A DNA stretch of 64,000 nt from Paraburkholderia fungorum (GTDB taxonomy: Bacteria; Pseudomonadota; Gammaproteobacteria; Burkholderiales; Burkholderiaceae), in assembly GCF_902833645.1 (NCBI RefSeq), contig NZ_CADFGE010000003.1:124001-188000 (forward strand), read 5' to 3'. Below are positions 1 through 8,407 of this stretch, piece by piece; position 1 is the stretch's first letter; each line of letters begins with the position of its first letter. The position numbers and the translations under genes were made by a program. Under the pieces are notes generated by a model. That model had not been told where the DNA came from. It was given only the letters and a program-made list of their open reading frames with translations, and did no database searches.

Positions 1-2
1 GC

Positions 3-209
3 GGCAAAACCGCTCACGAGCCATCGGTTCAAAAGCTAGCGCTGCGCTGGATGGACCTGCTTAACGATTATGTCGGCCCGGACCCGGAAACTCACCGGAA
101 ACTGCACGCTGCCTACGAGAACGAACCCGCGATCCTGTCGGGCACGGGAATCGATCAGGCCATGCTCGCCTATCTTCGCGATGCGCTGGAGATCGCGCAG
201 CCGCATTGA
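3..209 (+). CDS. MerR-family regulator with TipAS-like C-terminal domain (3' fragment)
   Basis: An open frame enters from the left edge and stops at 207-209, leaving 68 C-terminal residues. The pattern LALRWMDLLNDYVGPDPETH, then a YENEP element and a GIDQAMLAYL helix, resembles the ligand-binding TipAS-type tail found on MerR-family regulators. The DNA-binding half lies outside the window, so the MerR part is inference. The gene is followed by about 170 bp without a gene before the convergent ABC exporter. Confidence 0.5.
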   Translation, partial: GKTAHEPSVQKLALRWMDLLNDYVGPDPETHRKLHAAYENEPAILSGTGIDQAMLAYLRDALEIAQPH

Positions 210-378
210 GGTGGTGTGGTGTAGCGCCACCGGTTGTGGGATGGCCTGCAACGTAGGGCGCGTGATTGGTTCGGTTTTCCCATTCGGTGTGAGGTAGTTA
301 AGCACGGGGTGCCTGTCGCTGGGACGATCCATTCCCTTGGTAGCAGACACACCGTTCGCACCGAGCCAACCGGGTCGC

Positions 379-2184
379 TCAGAGCGCCCCCTGCGCGGCC
401 AGCCCCGCCGGCTCGCCGAACTGCAGGGCCGCAAGCTGGGCATAAAGCGGCGAGCTCAGCAGAAGCTCGGCGTGCCGCCCCTGCGCGACGATGCGGCTTT
501 GTTCCAGCACGACAATGCGGTCAGCCTGCTGCACGGTCGCGAGACGGTGCGCGATGACCAGCGTGGTGCGGTTCTGCGCGGCATTGTCGAGAGCCTTCTG
601 GACCAGCCGCTCGCTGGCGGCATCGAGCGCGCTGGTTGCTTCGTCGAGCAGCAGGATGGGCGGATTCTTCAGGATCGCGCGTGCGATCGCAATGCGTTGG
701 CGCTGTCCACCCGACAGTCGCACGCCACGCTCGCCGAGAAAAGTATCGTAGCCTTGCGGCAATTCTTCGATGAAACCGGCCGCGGCGGCCATATCGGCAG
801 CCCGCTGCACTTGCGCCAGGGTGGCATCCGGCGCGCCGTAACGGATGTTGTCGAGCACGCTCCCCGAAAAGATCACCGATTCCTGCAACACCACGCCGAT
901 TTCTTTGCGCAATTCGACGAGCGGCACGTCACGCGTCGCGACGCCGTTGATCAGAATGCTGCCGGACTGCGGATCGTAAAAGCGCAACAGCAGTTGAAAC
1001 AACGTCGTCTTGCCGGCCCCGGACGGCCCGACCAGCGCGACGTGCTCACCCGGACGAACATCGAGAGACAGTGCGGAAAGCGCGGCAATGCCAGGACGCG
1101 ACGGGTACGAGAAACTGACGTTGTCGAAGCGGATGCCCTCGCCGCGCGCCGGCAGTGCAACCGTGGTCCCGGCCTCCTGCACCGGCGAGCGCGCCGCCAG
1201 CAGTTGCAGCAGACGCTCGGTGGCGCCGGCGGCGCGCTGCAGATCGCCCCATACCTCGGCGACCGCTCCCACGGCGCCGGCCGTGAACACCGCGTAGAGA
1301 ATGAACTGGGACAACTGGCCCGCCGTCATGCGCCCGGCCAGCACGGCCTGCGCCCCGAGCCACAGCACGAACACGATGGCGGTGAACACCAGCACGATCA
1401 CCACGGCGGTCAGCCACGCGCGTGCGCGAATGCGCGTGAGCGCGGTCTCAAAGGCTGCCTCCACCGCGCCGGCAAAACGCCGTGTCTCGAAGGGCTCCTG
1501 CGTATAGGACTGCACGGTCGGCATCGCATTGAGCACCTCGCCCGCCAGCGCGCTCGTGTTCGCGATCTTGTCCTGGCTCGCGCGCGAAAGCCGCCGCACG
1601 CGCCGGCCGAAGATCACGATGGGCGCGACCACCACGATCAGCGTCGCGATGATGTAACCGGACAGCACCGGGCTCGTCACCGCCAGCATCGTCAGGCCGC
1701 CGGTCAGCAGAAAGAAGTTGCGCAGCCCCATCGACAGGCTGGTGCCCACCACCGTCTGGATCAAGGTGGTGTCCGCGGTGAGTCGTGACAGCACCTCGCC
1801 GGTCTGCGTGGTCTCGAAGAACTGCGGACTCATCCCCAGCACGTGGTTATAGACTGCACGCCGCAAGTCCGCCGTAACCCGCTCGCCCAACCACGACACG
1901 AGATAAAAACGTGCCGCGGTGGCGCCGGCAAGTACCAGCGAAACGACGAAGAGCGCGAAGAAATAGCGATCGATGTGCGCCCGCTCGCCGCTCGCGAAAC
2001 CGCGATCGATCAGGTATTTGAAAGCTACCGGCAACACCAGCGTGGCGCCCGCCGAGGTCACCAGCGCAAGAAACGCGAGCGCCCAGCGGCCGGCATAGGG
2101 CCGCAGGAAGGGAAACAACGCGAACAAAGGGCCGATACGCCGCGAGGCTGGCGAAGGCGGTGAAGACGGCACAGCATCTGGCAT
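379..2184 (-). CDS. ABC exporter, fused permease and ATPase (MsbA/lipid exporter type)
   Basis: The 601-residue half-transporter has an N-terminal ABC transmembrane domain of six helices (about residues 20-320) fused to a nucleotide-binding domain. Walker A is GPSGAGKTT near residue 385-393, the signature is LSGGQRQR near 490, and Walker B is ILLLDEATSALD near 515, followed by an IAHRL H-loop. It probably works as a homodimer in the inner membrane, exporting a lipid or other hydrophobic substrate. The substrate cannot be read from sequence. It is transcribed away from a small plus-strand ORF with a 130 bp gap. The length and all ATPase motifs are intact. Confidence 0.9.
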   Translation of the reverse strand: MPDAVPSSPPSPASRRIGPLFALFPFLRPYAGRWALAFLALVTSAGATLVLPVAFKYLIDRGFASGERAHIDRYFFALFVVSLVLAGATAARFYLVSWLGERVTADLRRAVYNHVLGMSPQFFETTQTGEVLSRLTADTTLIQTVVGTSLSMGLRNFFLLTGGLTMLAVTSPVLSGYIIATLIVVVAPIVIFGRRVRRLSRASQDKIANTSALAGEVLNAMPTVQSYTQEPFETRRFAGAVEAAFETALTRIRARAWLTAVVIVLVFTAIVFVLWLGAQAVLAGRMTAGQLSQFILYAVFTAGAVGAVAEVWGDLQRAAGATERLLQLLAARSPVQEAGTTVALPARGEGIRFDNVSFSYPSRPGIAALSALSLDVRPGEHVALVGPSGAGKTTLFQLLLRFYDPQSGSILINGVATRDVPLVELRKEIGVVLQESVIFSGSVLDNIRYGAPDATLAQVQRAADMAAAAGFIEELPQGYDTFLGERGVRLSGGQRQRIAIARAILKNPPILLLDEATSALDAASERLVQKALDNAAQNRTTLVIAHRLATVQQADRIVVLEQSRIVAQGRHAELLLSSPLYAQLAALQFGEPAGLAAQGAL

Positions 2185-2317
2185 GAAGATTCCCAGGCGA
2201 ATCGGAGGTCACCCAGATTGTGCCAGTCCCGCGGGTTTGAAGGCGGCTCTAACCTGCTTGCCGCGACTATCCATCTGTATCAAGATCGAGTCGACTCATC
2301 CGCACGAGGCCATGGTC

Positions 2318-2509
2318 ATGACAGACGACACCGATCCCGACAAACTGAAGGGCCCCGGAGGTATGACGCTGCGCCAGATTCACCAGCAGGTGCAGAAAAG
2401 CGTTGAACGGGACCGCGAAGAGCAGGCCTCGCACCACGCTAGCGCGCCGCAGCGCAGCCGGTGGCAACGTTGGGTGCGCTACGTGTGGGGCCGCAGCGGG
2501 CGCCGCTAG
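2318..2509 (+). CDS. small basic hypothetical protein
   Basis: The 63-residue ORF begins MTDDTDPDKLKGPGGMTLRQ. It has an acidic N-terminus and a basic, Trp/Arg-rich C-terminus (RWQRWVRYVWGRSGRR). A GAGG element lies 8 nt upstream of this ATG; an in-frame ATG at 2312 is the alternative start. I do not recognise a family. The charged C-terminus could contact membrane or nucleic acid, but that is speculation. It ends 16 bp before the convergent MHYT gene. Confidence 0.5.
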   Translation: MTDDTDPDKLKGPGGMTLRQIHQQVQKSVERDREEQASHHASAPQRSRWQRWVRYVWGRSGRR

Positions 2510-2524
2510 AGCACGGCAGCCCGC

Positions 2525-3316
2525 TCAAGGTATCGGACCCCGCAAGCGATCGATCTGCTCATTGAGCCGGGCAACCGATTTGGCGAGAAACTCGGCTCGG
2601 GCATCGAGACGGGAAAGCAGCAACGTCACAAGCAGAATCGCGAACGTAAACGGAATGACGGCCGCCGCGAGCCATTCAGGCTTGACGCCATTCGCCGCAC
2701 TACAAACCGATCCGACCGGGAAATTCGCCGCGGCCATCCCGGTGTAATGCATACCGGCGATCGCCGCGCCCATGACACAGGCCGCCGCAACGCGCTTGCG
2801 CATCACATGGTGCTGGTCGCCGTGGCGCAGCGTGTGTGCGACCCACAGCGCCGCGGTGGAAGCTGCGATTGCAATGACAATCGACGCAATGAAAATAGTC
2901 GGCTCGTAACTGATCGCGGGGTTCATCAGCATCGCGGCCATGCCCATGTAATGCATGCCGGCGATTCCAAAGCCCATCAAGACCCCGCCTACGAGCAGAT
3001 GGGACAGCTTCAGACGTTCCTGCGTAACGACATGCAACGCAAAACCGGAGATGAGTACGGCGATAACGAGCGAATAACAGGTAATAGCGAAGTCGTAGCC
3101 GATCGGAATGCTTAGAGAAAACGACAGCATCCCGATGAAGTGCATCGACCAGATGCCGATGCCCATCACCAACGCGCCGGCCGCCAGCCATATGCGGCGG
3201 GCGCGAGCGTAAGTCAGCAGGGAAAGCCGATCGGCAAGATCAATGGCGGTGAACGAAGCTAGCGTCGCGACGATCAGCGAAACGACGACTAACCCCAGAT
3301 TGTAGTGACTTTGCAT
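2525..3316 (-). CDS. MHYT-domain integral membrane sensor protein
   Basis: The 263-residue membrane protein carries the three MHYT-type motifs: MHFIGM (residue 58), MHYMGM (121) and MHYTGM (189). They sit in about seven transmembrane helices, followed by a short C-terminal coiled segment (NEQIDRL). MHYT modules are proposed to bind copper and sense O2, CO or NO. They usually precede GGDEF, EAL or kinase domains. Here no output domain follows, so the protein is a stand-alone MHYT module. A promoter candidate region and a 12 bp palindrome lie upstream. Confidence 0.88.
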   Translation of the reverse strand: MQSHYNLGLVVVSLIVATLASFTAIDLADRLSLLTYARARRIWLAAGALVMGIGIWSMHFIGMLSFSLSIPIGYDFAITCYSLVIAVLISGFALHVVTQERLKLSHLLVGGVLMGFGIAGMHYMGMAAMLMNPAISYEPTIFIASIVIAIAASTAALWVAHTLRHGDQHHVMRKRVAAACVMGAAIAGMHYTGMAAANFPVGSVCSAANGVKPEWLAAAVIPFTFAILLVTLLLSRLDARAEFLAKSVARLNEQIDRLRGPIP

Positions 3317-3680
3317 GGGTCGGCGGCTCCTTGATGAAAGCTCGATTACCGGTTATCAACAGCCTCGCGCGGCTTGCCCGCCGACGAATAACTGCTCTCT
3401 ATGAATCGCACTGGCCTATGCGATATGAATTTATTCTGAATCTCTTTGCGCCACCGGGTGATCCCGGCAGTTCGCGTATTCTAAACGCGCCTCGTACGCT
3501 CACGTGAGCACAATCGCGCGAGATGCATTTCTATTTCTCACGCCAATATTCGTTGAGCGGCGCCAGCGCCCTCTTTTCGCGCTGCTGCGGCTTCCTCTCT
3601 TTCCCGATCCGTCGCGGTGCGGTACGCACGGATCTTCATGAGCCACGGCATGCCAACGCGCACCGTGGCCCCAAACCGCC
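3317..3680. other. intergenic region
   Basis: This 364 bp stretch lies upstream of the MHYT gene and downstream of the minus-strand lipoprotein gene. I see no credible ORF. It contains a 12 bp perfect palindrome at 3498-3509 and a small CCGGG/CCCGG hairpin near 3456-3469. Part of it is AT-richer than its surroundings, as expected for a promoter of the MHYT gene. Confidence 0.5.
3498..3509. promoter_or_regulatory. 12 bp perfect palindrome with CACGTG core
   Basis: GCTCACGTGAGC is its own reverse complement and lies about 180 bp upstream of the MHYT gene start. It is an operator candidate by symmetry only; the cognate regulator is unknown. Confidence 0.3.
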
Positions 3681-4586
3681 TTATTGCTTCGTCAGTTGAC
3701 CGTAGCCGACCAGCGAGTTGTCAGCCGCCTTGAACAGATAGACGATGCTCCGTTTGTACAACGTCGTGCTGCCGGAAACGGGCAGGAACGTGATCGCCGA
3801 ACTGCCGGTGTAGGTCGTGCCCGGGCGCAACGAGCAGCCGGCCGTCGTGCCCGTCAGGCTCACCGTGTACAGGTTCTTGCTGGAACCCGGCGTGGTCAGC
3901 GTCAGCGTGCCGGTGACACCGCAGCCTTGGAGCGTGCCGGTGAAGCCGCCGGCATTGTCGACCGTGATCGTCGTCTGACCTTGTGCCCACGTGCCCGCGA
4001 CGCTCGACTGGGTGACCGCGAGCGCATTCGCCGGGTCGTAGTTCAACGCGAGATTCACGACCTGGCTATTGGCCGTATAGCTGCCCGTGAAGGTCCGGTT
4101 CGCGGCGAATGTGCCGCTTCCGAGGCTAGCCGTGTAGCTGAGGCTGCTGAACGTCTCGAAGCCGTTGAGCAACGACCAGCTCGACGCCGTCGTGGAGATC
4201 GTGCCGAAGAAGGTCCCCGTCACAAAAGAGAACAGGCCGTTGATATAGGAAAGATTGCCGGCCGGGTCCAGGAAAGCCGTCATGTTGGACGCGCCCGATT
4301 GTGTCCAGATGCCTTCGGAACCGTTGCCGGTAGCGGCCGTCGAACCGGCCTGCGGCGCGCTCAGGCTCGGCAGTGCCTCACCGGTCAAGGCCGGCGCCGA
4401 TGCCGGCGCCGGTGCCGAGGCGGGCGTGGCGGCCGACGTCGACGCCGGAGCGGCAGCTGGCGTGCTGGCCGATTGAGCGCTCGGCGTACCGCTATCGCCG
4501 CCGCCTCCGCCGCCGCACGCGGCAAGCATCAATGACCCCAGCATTGAAACGAGTAGAAGTGATTTTGATGTTGATTTCATTTTCAT
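3681..4586 (-). CDS. hypothetical Ala/Pro/Ser-rich lipoprotein
   Basis: The 301-residue product begins with a lipoprotein signal whose lipobox LAAC places the lipidated cysteine at residue 24. A six-glycine run follows, then a low-complexity Ala/Pro/Ser linker to about residue 75, probably a periplasmic tether. The remaining ~220 residues are rich in Thr, Ser, Gly and aromatic residues in alternating pattern, suggesting a beta-sheet domain. I do not recognise a catalytic motif. It is transcribed divergently from the efflux operon. Confidence 0.7.
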   Translation of the reverse strand: MKMKSTSKSLLLVSMLGSLMLAACGGGGGGDSGTPSAQSASTPAAAPASTSAATPASAPAPASAPALTGEALPSLSAPQAGSTAATGNGSEGIWTQSGASNMTAFLDPAGNLSYINGLFSFVTGTFFGTISTTASSWSLLNGFETFSSLSYTASLGSGTFAANRTFTGSYTANSQVVNLALNYDPANALAVTQSSVAGTWAQGQTTITVDNAGGFTGTLQGCGVTGTLTLTTPGSSKNLYTVSLTGTTAGCSLRPGTTYTGSSAITFLPVSGSTTLYKRSIVYLFKAADNSLVGYGQLTKQ

Positions 4587-4982
4587 TTTATTAGTTCAGA
4601 GTGCGGATTCTCAATCCCGCAAAATGATCGGTTAGATCTCGATTTACCCTGCGCAAAATCGCGCAAACCTGTATACGGCAGTAAAAGAAAAGTCTTTAAC
4701 GATTATTGAAGAACTGCCTTTCGATAACACAGACTTGACGGAAAGCATTTTTTGCGATTAACGCCGCCATTGCTACGATGCTTATTATTCGCAATGCATA
4801 GAACGTGCTCGCTTCAAATACGAATATGTGCATGAATATCCATGACATGGAACCGGTTAATGACTGGCGATAGCGGGTGCACCAAACCAGCACATGCGAA
4901 AGAGTCGAAACGAAACGGGTGCGCTGGTAAAGTGCCGTCATCCCGTTGTTCCGCTAACCCATTCACACCTCGCGACGCCGCA
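4587..4982. other. intergenic region between lipoprotein gene and efflux operon
   Basis: This divergent intergenic region of about 400 bp is AT-richer than its flanks. It must hold promoters for both the lipoprotein and the ytcA-mdtNOP-like operon. A candidate plus-strand promoter is TTGCGA (4752-4757), 16 bp, TACGAT (4774-4779). No regulator gene is adjacent. Confidence 0.4.
4752..4779 (+). promoter_or_regulatory. candidate promoter of the efflux operon
   Basis: TTGCGA and TACGAT, each 4 of 6 matches to sigma-70 consensus, are spaced by 16 bp about 200 bp upstream of the ytcA-like start. Strength and use are inference. Confidence 0.3.
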
Positions 4983-5312
4983 ATGCCGTTCAAGCCAAAA
5001 CATCGAGGCGTCCGCGCCTCGCTCGCGCACCGCGCGCCGGCTCTGCCAGCCCTCGCGGGCGTCCTTACCCTAAGCTTGTGCTTGCAGGGATGCACGCTGC
5101 GTGGCGCGCCGTCGTATGAAATCTTCGGCGCCTATTTCCCGCTCTGGCTAATGAGCGCCGTAGCCGGATTCGTCGGCGCGGTGATCGCCCATCGGATCTT
5201 CGTCTCCACGGGGTGGGCGCAGATCGTCCCGTATCAGCTCTCGGTGTGCCTGGCAATCGGACTGACGGTCGCCGTGCTCTTCTGGCTTTCGGGAACAGGA
5301 CAGCTCTTATGA
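4983..5312 (+). CDS. YtcA-like small membrane lipoprotein of an efflux operon
   Basis: The 109-residue protein has a signal sequence with lipobox LQGC (Cys37), then GAPSYEIFGAYFPLWLMSA leading into two transmembrane helices. This matches YtcA, the small protein encoded upstream of mdtN in E. coli. Its stop codon overlaps the ATG of the next gene (ATGA), typical of translational coupling. A longer in-frame start exists at 4842, but the short form gives a proper signal peptide. Its exact role in the pump is unknown. Confidence 0.7.
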   Translation: MPFKPKHRGVRASLAHRAPALPALAGVLTLSLCLQGCTLRGAPSYEIFGAYFPLWLMSAVAGFVGAVIAHRIFVSTGWAQIVPYQLSVCLAIGLTVAVLFWLSGTGQLL

Positions 5313-6358
5313 AAATCGCCGGCTTGCGCAAAGCTTCCGTCAAAGGCCGCGTGATCGCGGGCGTGATTGTCGTGCTCGGCATCGCGGCGGCCTGGTACGG
5401 CTATGACCGGACCACCCGCTTCCCCTCCACCGACGACGCCACGATCGACGCCGACGTCGTCCACGTCGCCTCGCCCGTCGGCGGCAGGATCATCCGGCTG
5501 CCGGTGCAGGAGAACCAGCGGGTCGCCAAGGGCGACGTGCTCTTCGAACTCGATCCCGTGCCTTACCGGCTGGCGGTCGCGCAAGCCCAGGCCGATCTCG
5601 AAGTGGCTCGCGCGGCGCTCGATACGCGGCGCAGGTCGCTGGTCGGCGAGCGCGCCAATGCGGCCATCGCCGGCGACCAGACAGGCAAAGCGGCACACAA
5701 CTACGAACTCGCCTCGCGCACCGTGCAGCGGCTCACGCCGCTGGTGGCGAATGGCTACGTGCCGGTCCAGCAACTGGATCAGGCTCAGGTCGCGCAACAC
5801 GATGCGGCGCTGTCGCTCAAACAGGCGCAGGAGCAGAAGCAGGCCACCGCGCAGACGATCGGCGACGAGGCCGGCGCCGTCGCCACCGTGCATGCGCGCG
5901 AAGCCGCGCTCGCACTCGCGCAACGCGGCCTCGAAGACACCGTCGTGCGTGCGCCGCAGAATGGCTTCGTCACGGGGCTATCGGTGCTGGCGGGCGAGAC
6001 CGTCGCACCGCATCAAGCGATCTTCACGCTGGTCCACGCGGACGAATGGTTCGCTGTCGCCAACTTCCGCGAAGGCGCGCTCGCGCGCATCCAGCCGGGC
6101 GATTGCGCGACCGTGTACTCCATGATCGACCGCAGCCAGGCGATTCGCGGCGAAGTGGTCGGGATCAGCGCGGGCGTGGCCGATTCGGACCGGATCAATC
6201 TGCCGCGCACCTTGCCGATCGTCCAGCAATCGGTGAACTGGGTGCGGGTCGCCCAGCGCTTTCCCGTGCGGGTGCGGCTCGATGAACCGGCCGCCCGGCT
6301 GGTGCGGATCGGTGCGAGTGCGATAGTCGAGGTCCGGCATGGCGCCGCCTGCCGGTGA
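5309..6358 (+). CDS. HlyD/EmrA-type periplasmic adaptor (MdtN-like)
   Basis: The 349-residue membrane fusion protein has one N-terminal transmembrane helix (about residues 13-33). It then has a biotinyl-lipoyl half motif (VGGRIIRLPVQENQRVAKGD), an alpha-helical hairpin and the second lipoyl half (DTVVRAPQNGFVTGLSV). It should bridge the inner-membrane FUSC pump and the outer-membrane channel encoded downstream. The start is fixed by the ATGA overlap with the ytcA-like gene and a CAGGA element upstream. It overlaps the next gene by 20 bp, so the four genes form one operon. Confidence 0.9.
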   Translation: MKIAGLRKASVKGRVIAGVIVVLGIAAAWYGYDRTTRFPSTDDATIDADVVHVASPVGGRIIRLPVQENQRVAKGDVLFELDPVPYRLAVAQAQADLEVARAALDTRRRSLVGERANAAIAGDQTGKAAHNYELASRTVQRLTPLVANGYVPVQQLDQAQVAQHDAALSLKQAQEQKQATAQTIGDEAGAVATVHAREAALALAQRGLEDTVVRAPQNGFVTGLSVLAGETVAPHQAIFTLVHADEWFAVANFREGALARIQPGDCATVYSMIDRSQAIRGEVVGISAGVADSDRINLPRTLPIVQQSVNWVRVAQRFPVRVRLDEPAARLVRIGASAIVEVRHGAACR

Positions 6359-8407
6359 CATCGCCCGACCGGGCCTCGCCGATATCCTGAAGCTGCTCGC
6401 GCCCTATCCCGGTCGCGCGGCAATGGCAACCCGCATCGCGCTGATTTGCGCGTTGACGGCGTTTGTGACGAGCGCATACGGCACGCCGGAAGCCGCGATC
6501 TCCGCCTACGTCGTGTTCTTTCTGAACCGCCCCGACCGGGTCTTGAGCGTGGTGTTGGGCTCGGCCCTGCTTGTGCTGGTCACGCTGATCATCGCGGTCG
6601 TCACGGTAGTGGCCATGTTTGTGCTCGACGATCCCATGTGGCGGGTCGCATGCATCGCGGCACTCTCGTTCGGTCTCCTGTTCGTCACCTCGGCAAGCAA
6701 GCTGCGGCCGGTGGGCGCGATCATCGCGATGATCGTCGGCTTTGCACTGGACGAACTCGGCAGCGTTCCGTTCGGCGAAGTGGCGACGCGCGCCCTGCTC
6801 TACACATGGTTGATGGTGGCGATTCCGATCGGCGTATCGATCGGCGTCAACCTGGTAATGTCGCCGTCGCCGCGCAAGCTCGCCGGCCGCGCGCTGGCGG
6901 AGCGTCTGCGACTCGCGGCGCAGAGCCTCGCCGAACCCGAGGCGACGGCTCATGCGCTCGGCGCATGCCTGCGCGAAGGCGATGCGGAGATCGGCACGTG
7001 GCTCAAACTTTCGGTCGTCGACGGTTCATCGGTACGCACCGATGTCGCGCCGCTGCGGCAAGCCGTGTCGTCGACGCTAGCGATCCTCGTCGCAGCGGAT
7101 CTCGCGGCGCGCGAACCGTCGGCGCGGCTGCCGGCATCGTTCGTCACGCCGATCGCCGCAACGCTGGAAGACATGGCCCGCATGCTCGAGGCGGGCGGCT
7201 ATCCGGTCGACATTGAACTCAGCCTGCCTGGCAGGGCCGACCTGACGCCGCTTGCGAGGATCGTCGTCGAAGATCTGCAGGCTGCGATCGCCCGCTTCGC
7301 GGTGGTCGAAGCACGCGCCGATGCCGCAAGTGAAAGCAAAGCCAAAACCGCAGTCGTAACTGAAGCACAACCCCAAAGTCAACGCGAAGCCGGCGCCACG
7401 CCACCTCCCGCTGGCAAGCGCGGCGGGTTCTTCCTGCCGGATGCATTCAGCAATCCCGATCACGTCCGCTATGCGCTGAAAACTACCGTAGCGGCCATGT
7501 TCTGCTATTTGCTTTATTCACAGATCAACTGGCCCGGCATCCATACCTGCTTCATCACGGTCTACATGGTGTCGCTCGGCACCACCGCCGAGACCGTCGA
7601 GAAGATGACGCTGCGGATTGCCGGTTGCCTCGTGGGCGCGGTGCTCGGTATCGCGGCCATCGTACTCGTGACACCGGTGCTGACGTCCGTCGCCGGCCTG
7701 ATGACGCTCGTGCTGATCGGCGCATGGCTGTCGGCGTGGATCGCTTTCGGTTCGCCGCGGATTGCGTATGCCGGTTTCCAGATCGCCCTGGTGTTCTTCA
7801 TGTGCGTGTTGCAGGGCGCGGCACCGGGCTACGATCTGACGCTTGCGCGAGATCGCACGATCGGAATCCTGATCGGCAATGTGGTCGTCTATCTGGTTTT
7901 CACGCGCGCGTGTGGCCGGTCACCGTGGCCGCGCGTATCGACTCCGGGCTCGCCACGCTGCGCCAGCAGTGGGCACGGCTCGCCGCACTGCCCGATGCCG
8001 TCACGCGCCGGGCCCAGGCCGCAAGCGCCATGGCTCAGTGCGGCGCGCTTGAGCAGGACCTCGCGCTGATGCATTACGAGCCGTCGTGGGTCCGCCCCGA
8101 CGCGCAGTGGATCGCTGAACGCCGCGCCGCACTGGCCAGGCTCGATGCACTGGAAGGGCCGATGTTCCTGCTCGCCGAGCGTCGCCGGGGCGATGCCGTA
8201 GTGGAGCGCTGGCTCGCGCAGGTCGTGGATGAGCCGGAACGCGACCCGGCGTTGCCCATCGCCTCCAGTGCGGCCTTGCCCGAAACAACAGCCAATGACG
8301 ACACACGTATCGCTTTGCATCGTCTCGGCGATGCACGCCTCACTCAACTCGAACACGCTGCGTCGAACGACGCAGCGAAGGGACTCGCCACTCATGCGCC
8401 GGCTTAA
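6339..8407 (+). pseudogene. FUSC-family (fusaric acid resistance, MdtO-like) inner-membrane pump, frameshifted
   Basis: The frame starting at 6339 encodes two blocks of transmembrane helices separated by a soluble segment, as in FUSC/MdtO pumps. It runs normally to VVVYLVFTR near 7907 and then turns into an unlikely Arg/Ser/Pro-rich tail ending at 8069. The natural continuation, starting VWPVTVAARIDSGLATLRQQ, is in a second frame from 7910 and ends at 8407. The break lies in ACGCGCGCGTGTGG (7902-7915), where two bases (one CG unit) appear to be extra. Removing them restores a single 688-residue protein whose end overlaps the next gene by 14 bp. It is either a true disruption, slippage-prone phase switching, or a sequencing error. 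Confidence 0.8.

Noticed and set aside
337..1788. 483-codon plus-strand frame opposite the ABC exporter
   Set aside because: Arg/His/Gln-rich composition with no motif, lying wholly antisense to a gene with all ABC motifs. It is a shadow of high GC third positions.
4696..4941. 81-codon minus-strand hydrophobic frame in the efflux operon promoter region
   Set aside because: It has one helix-like stretch, but it lies in the AT-rich promoter region, has no ribosome site and overlaps the promoter candidate.
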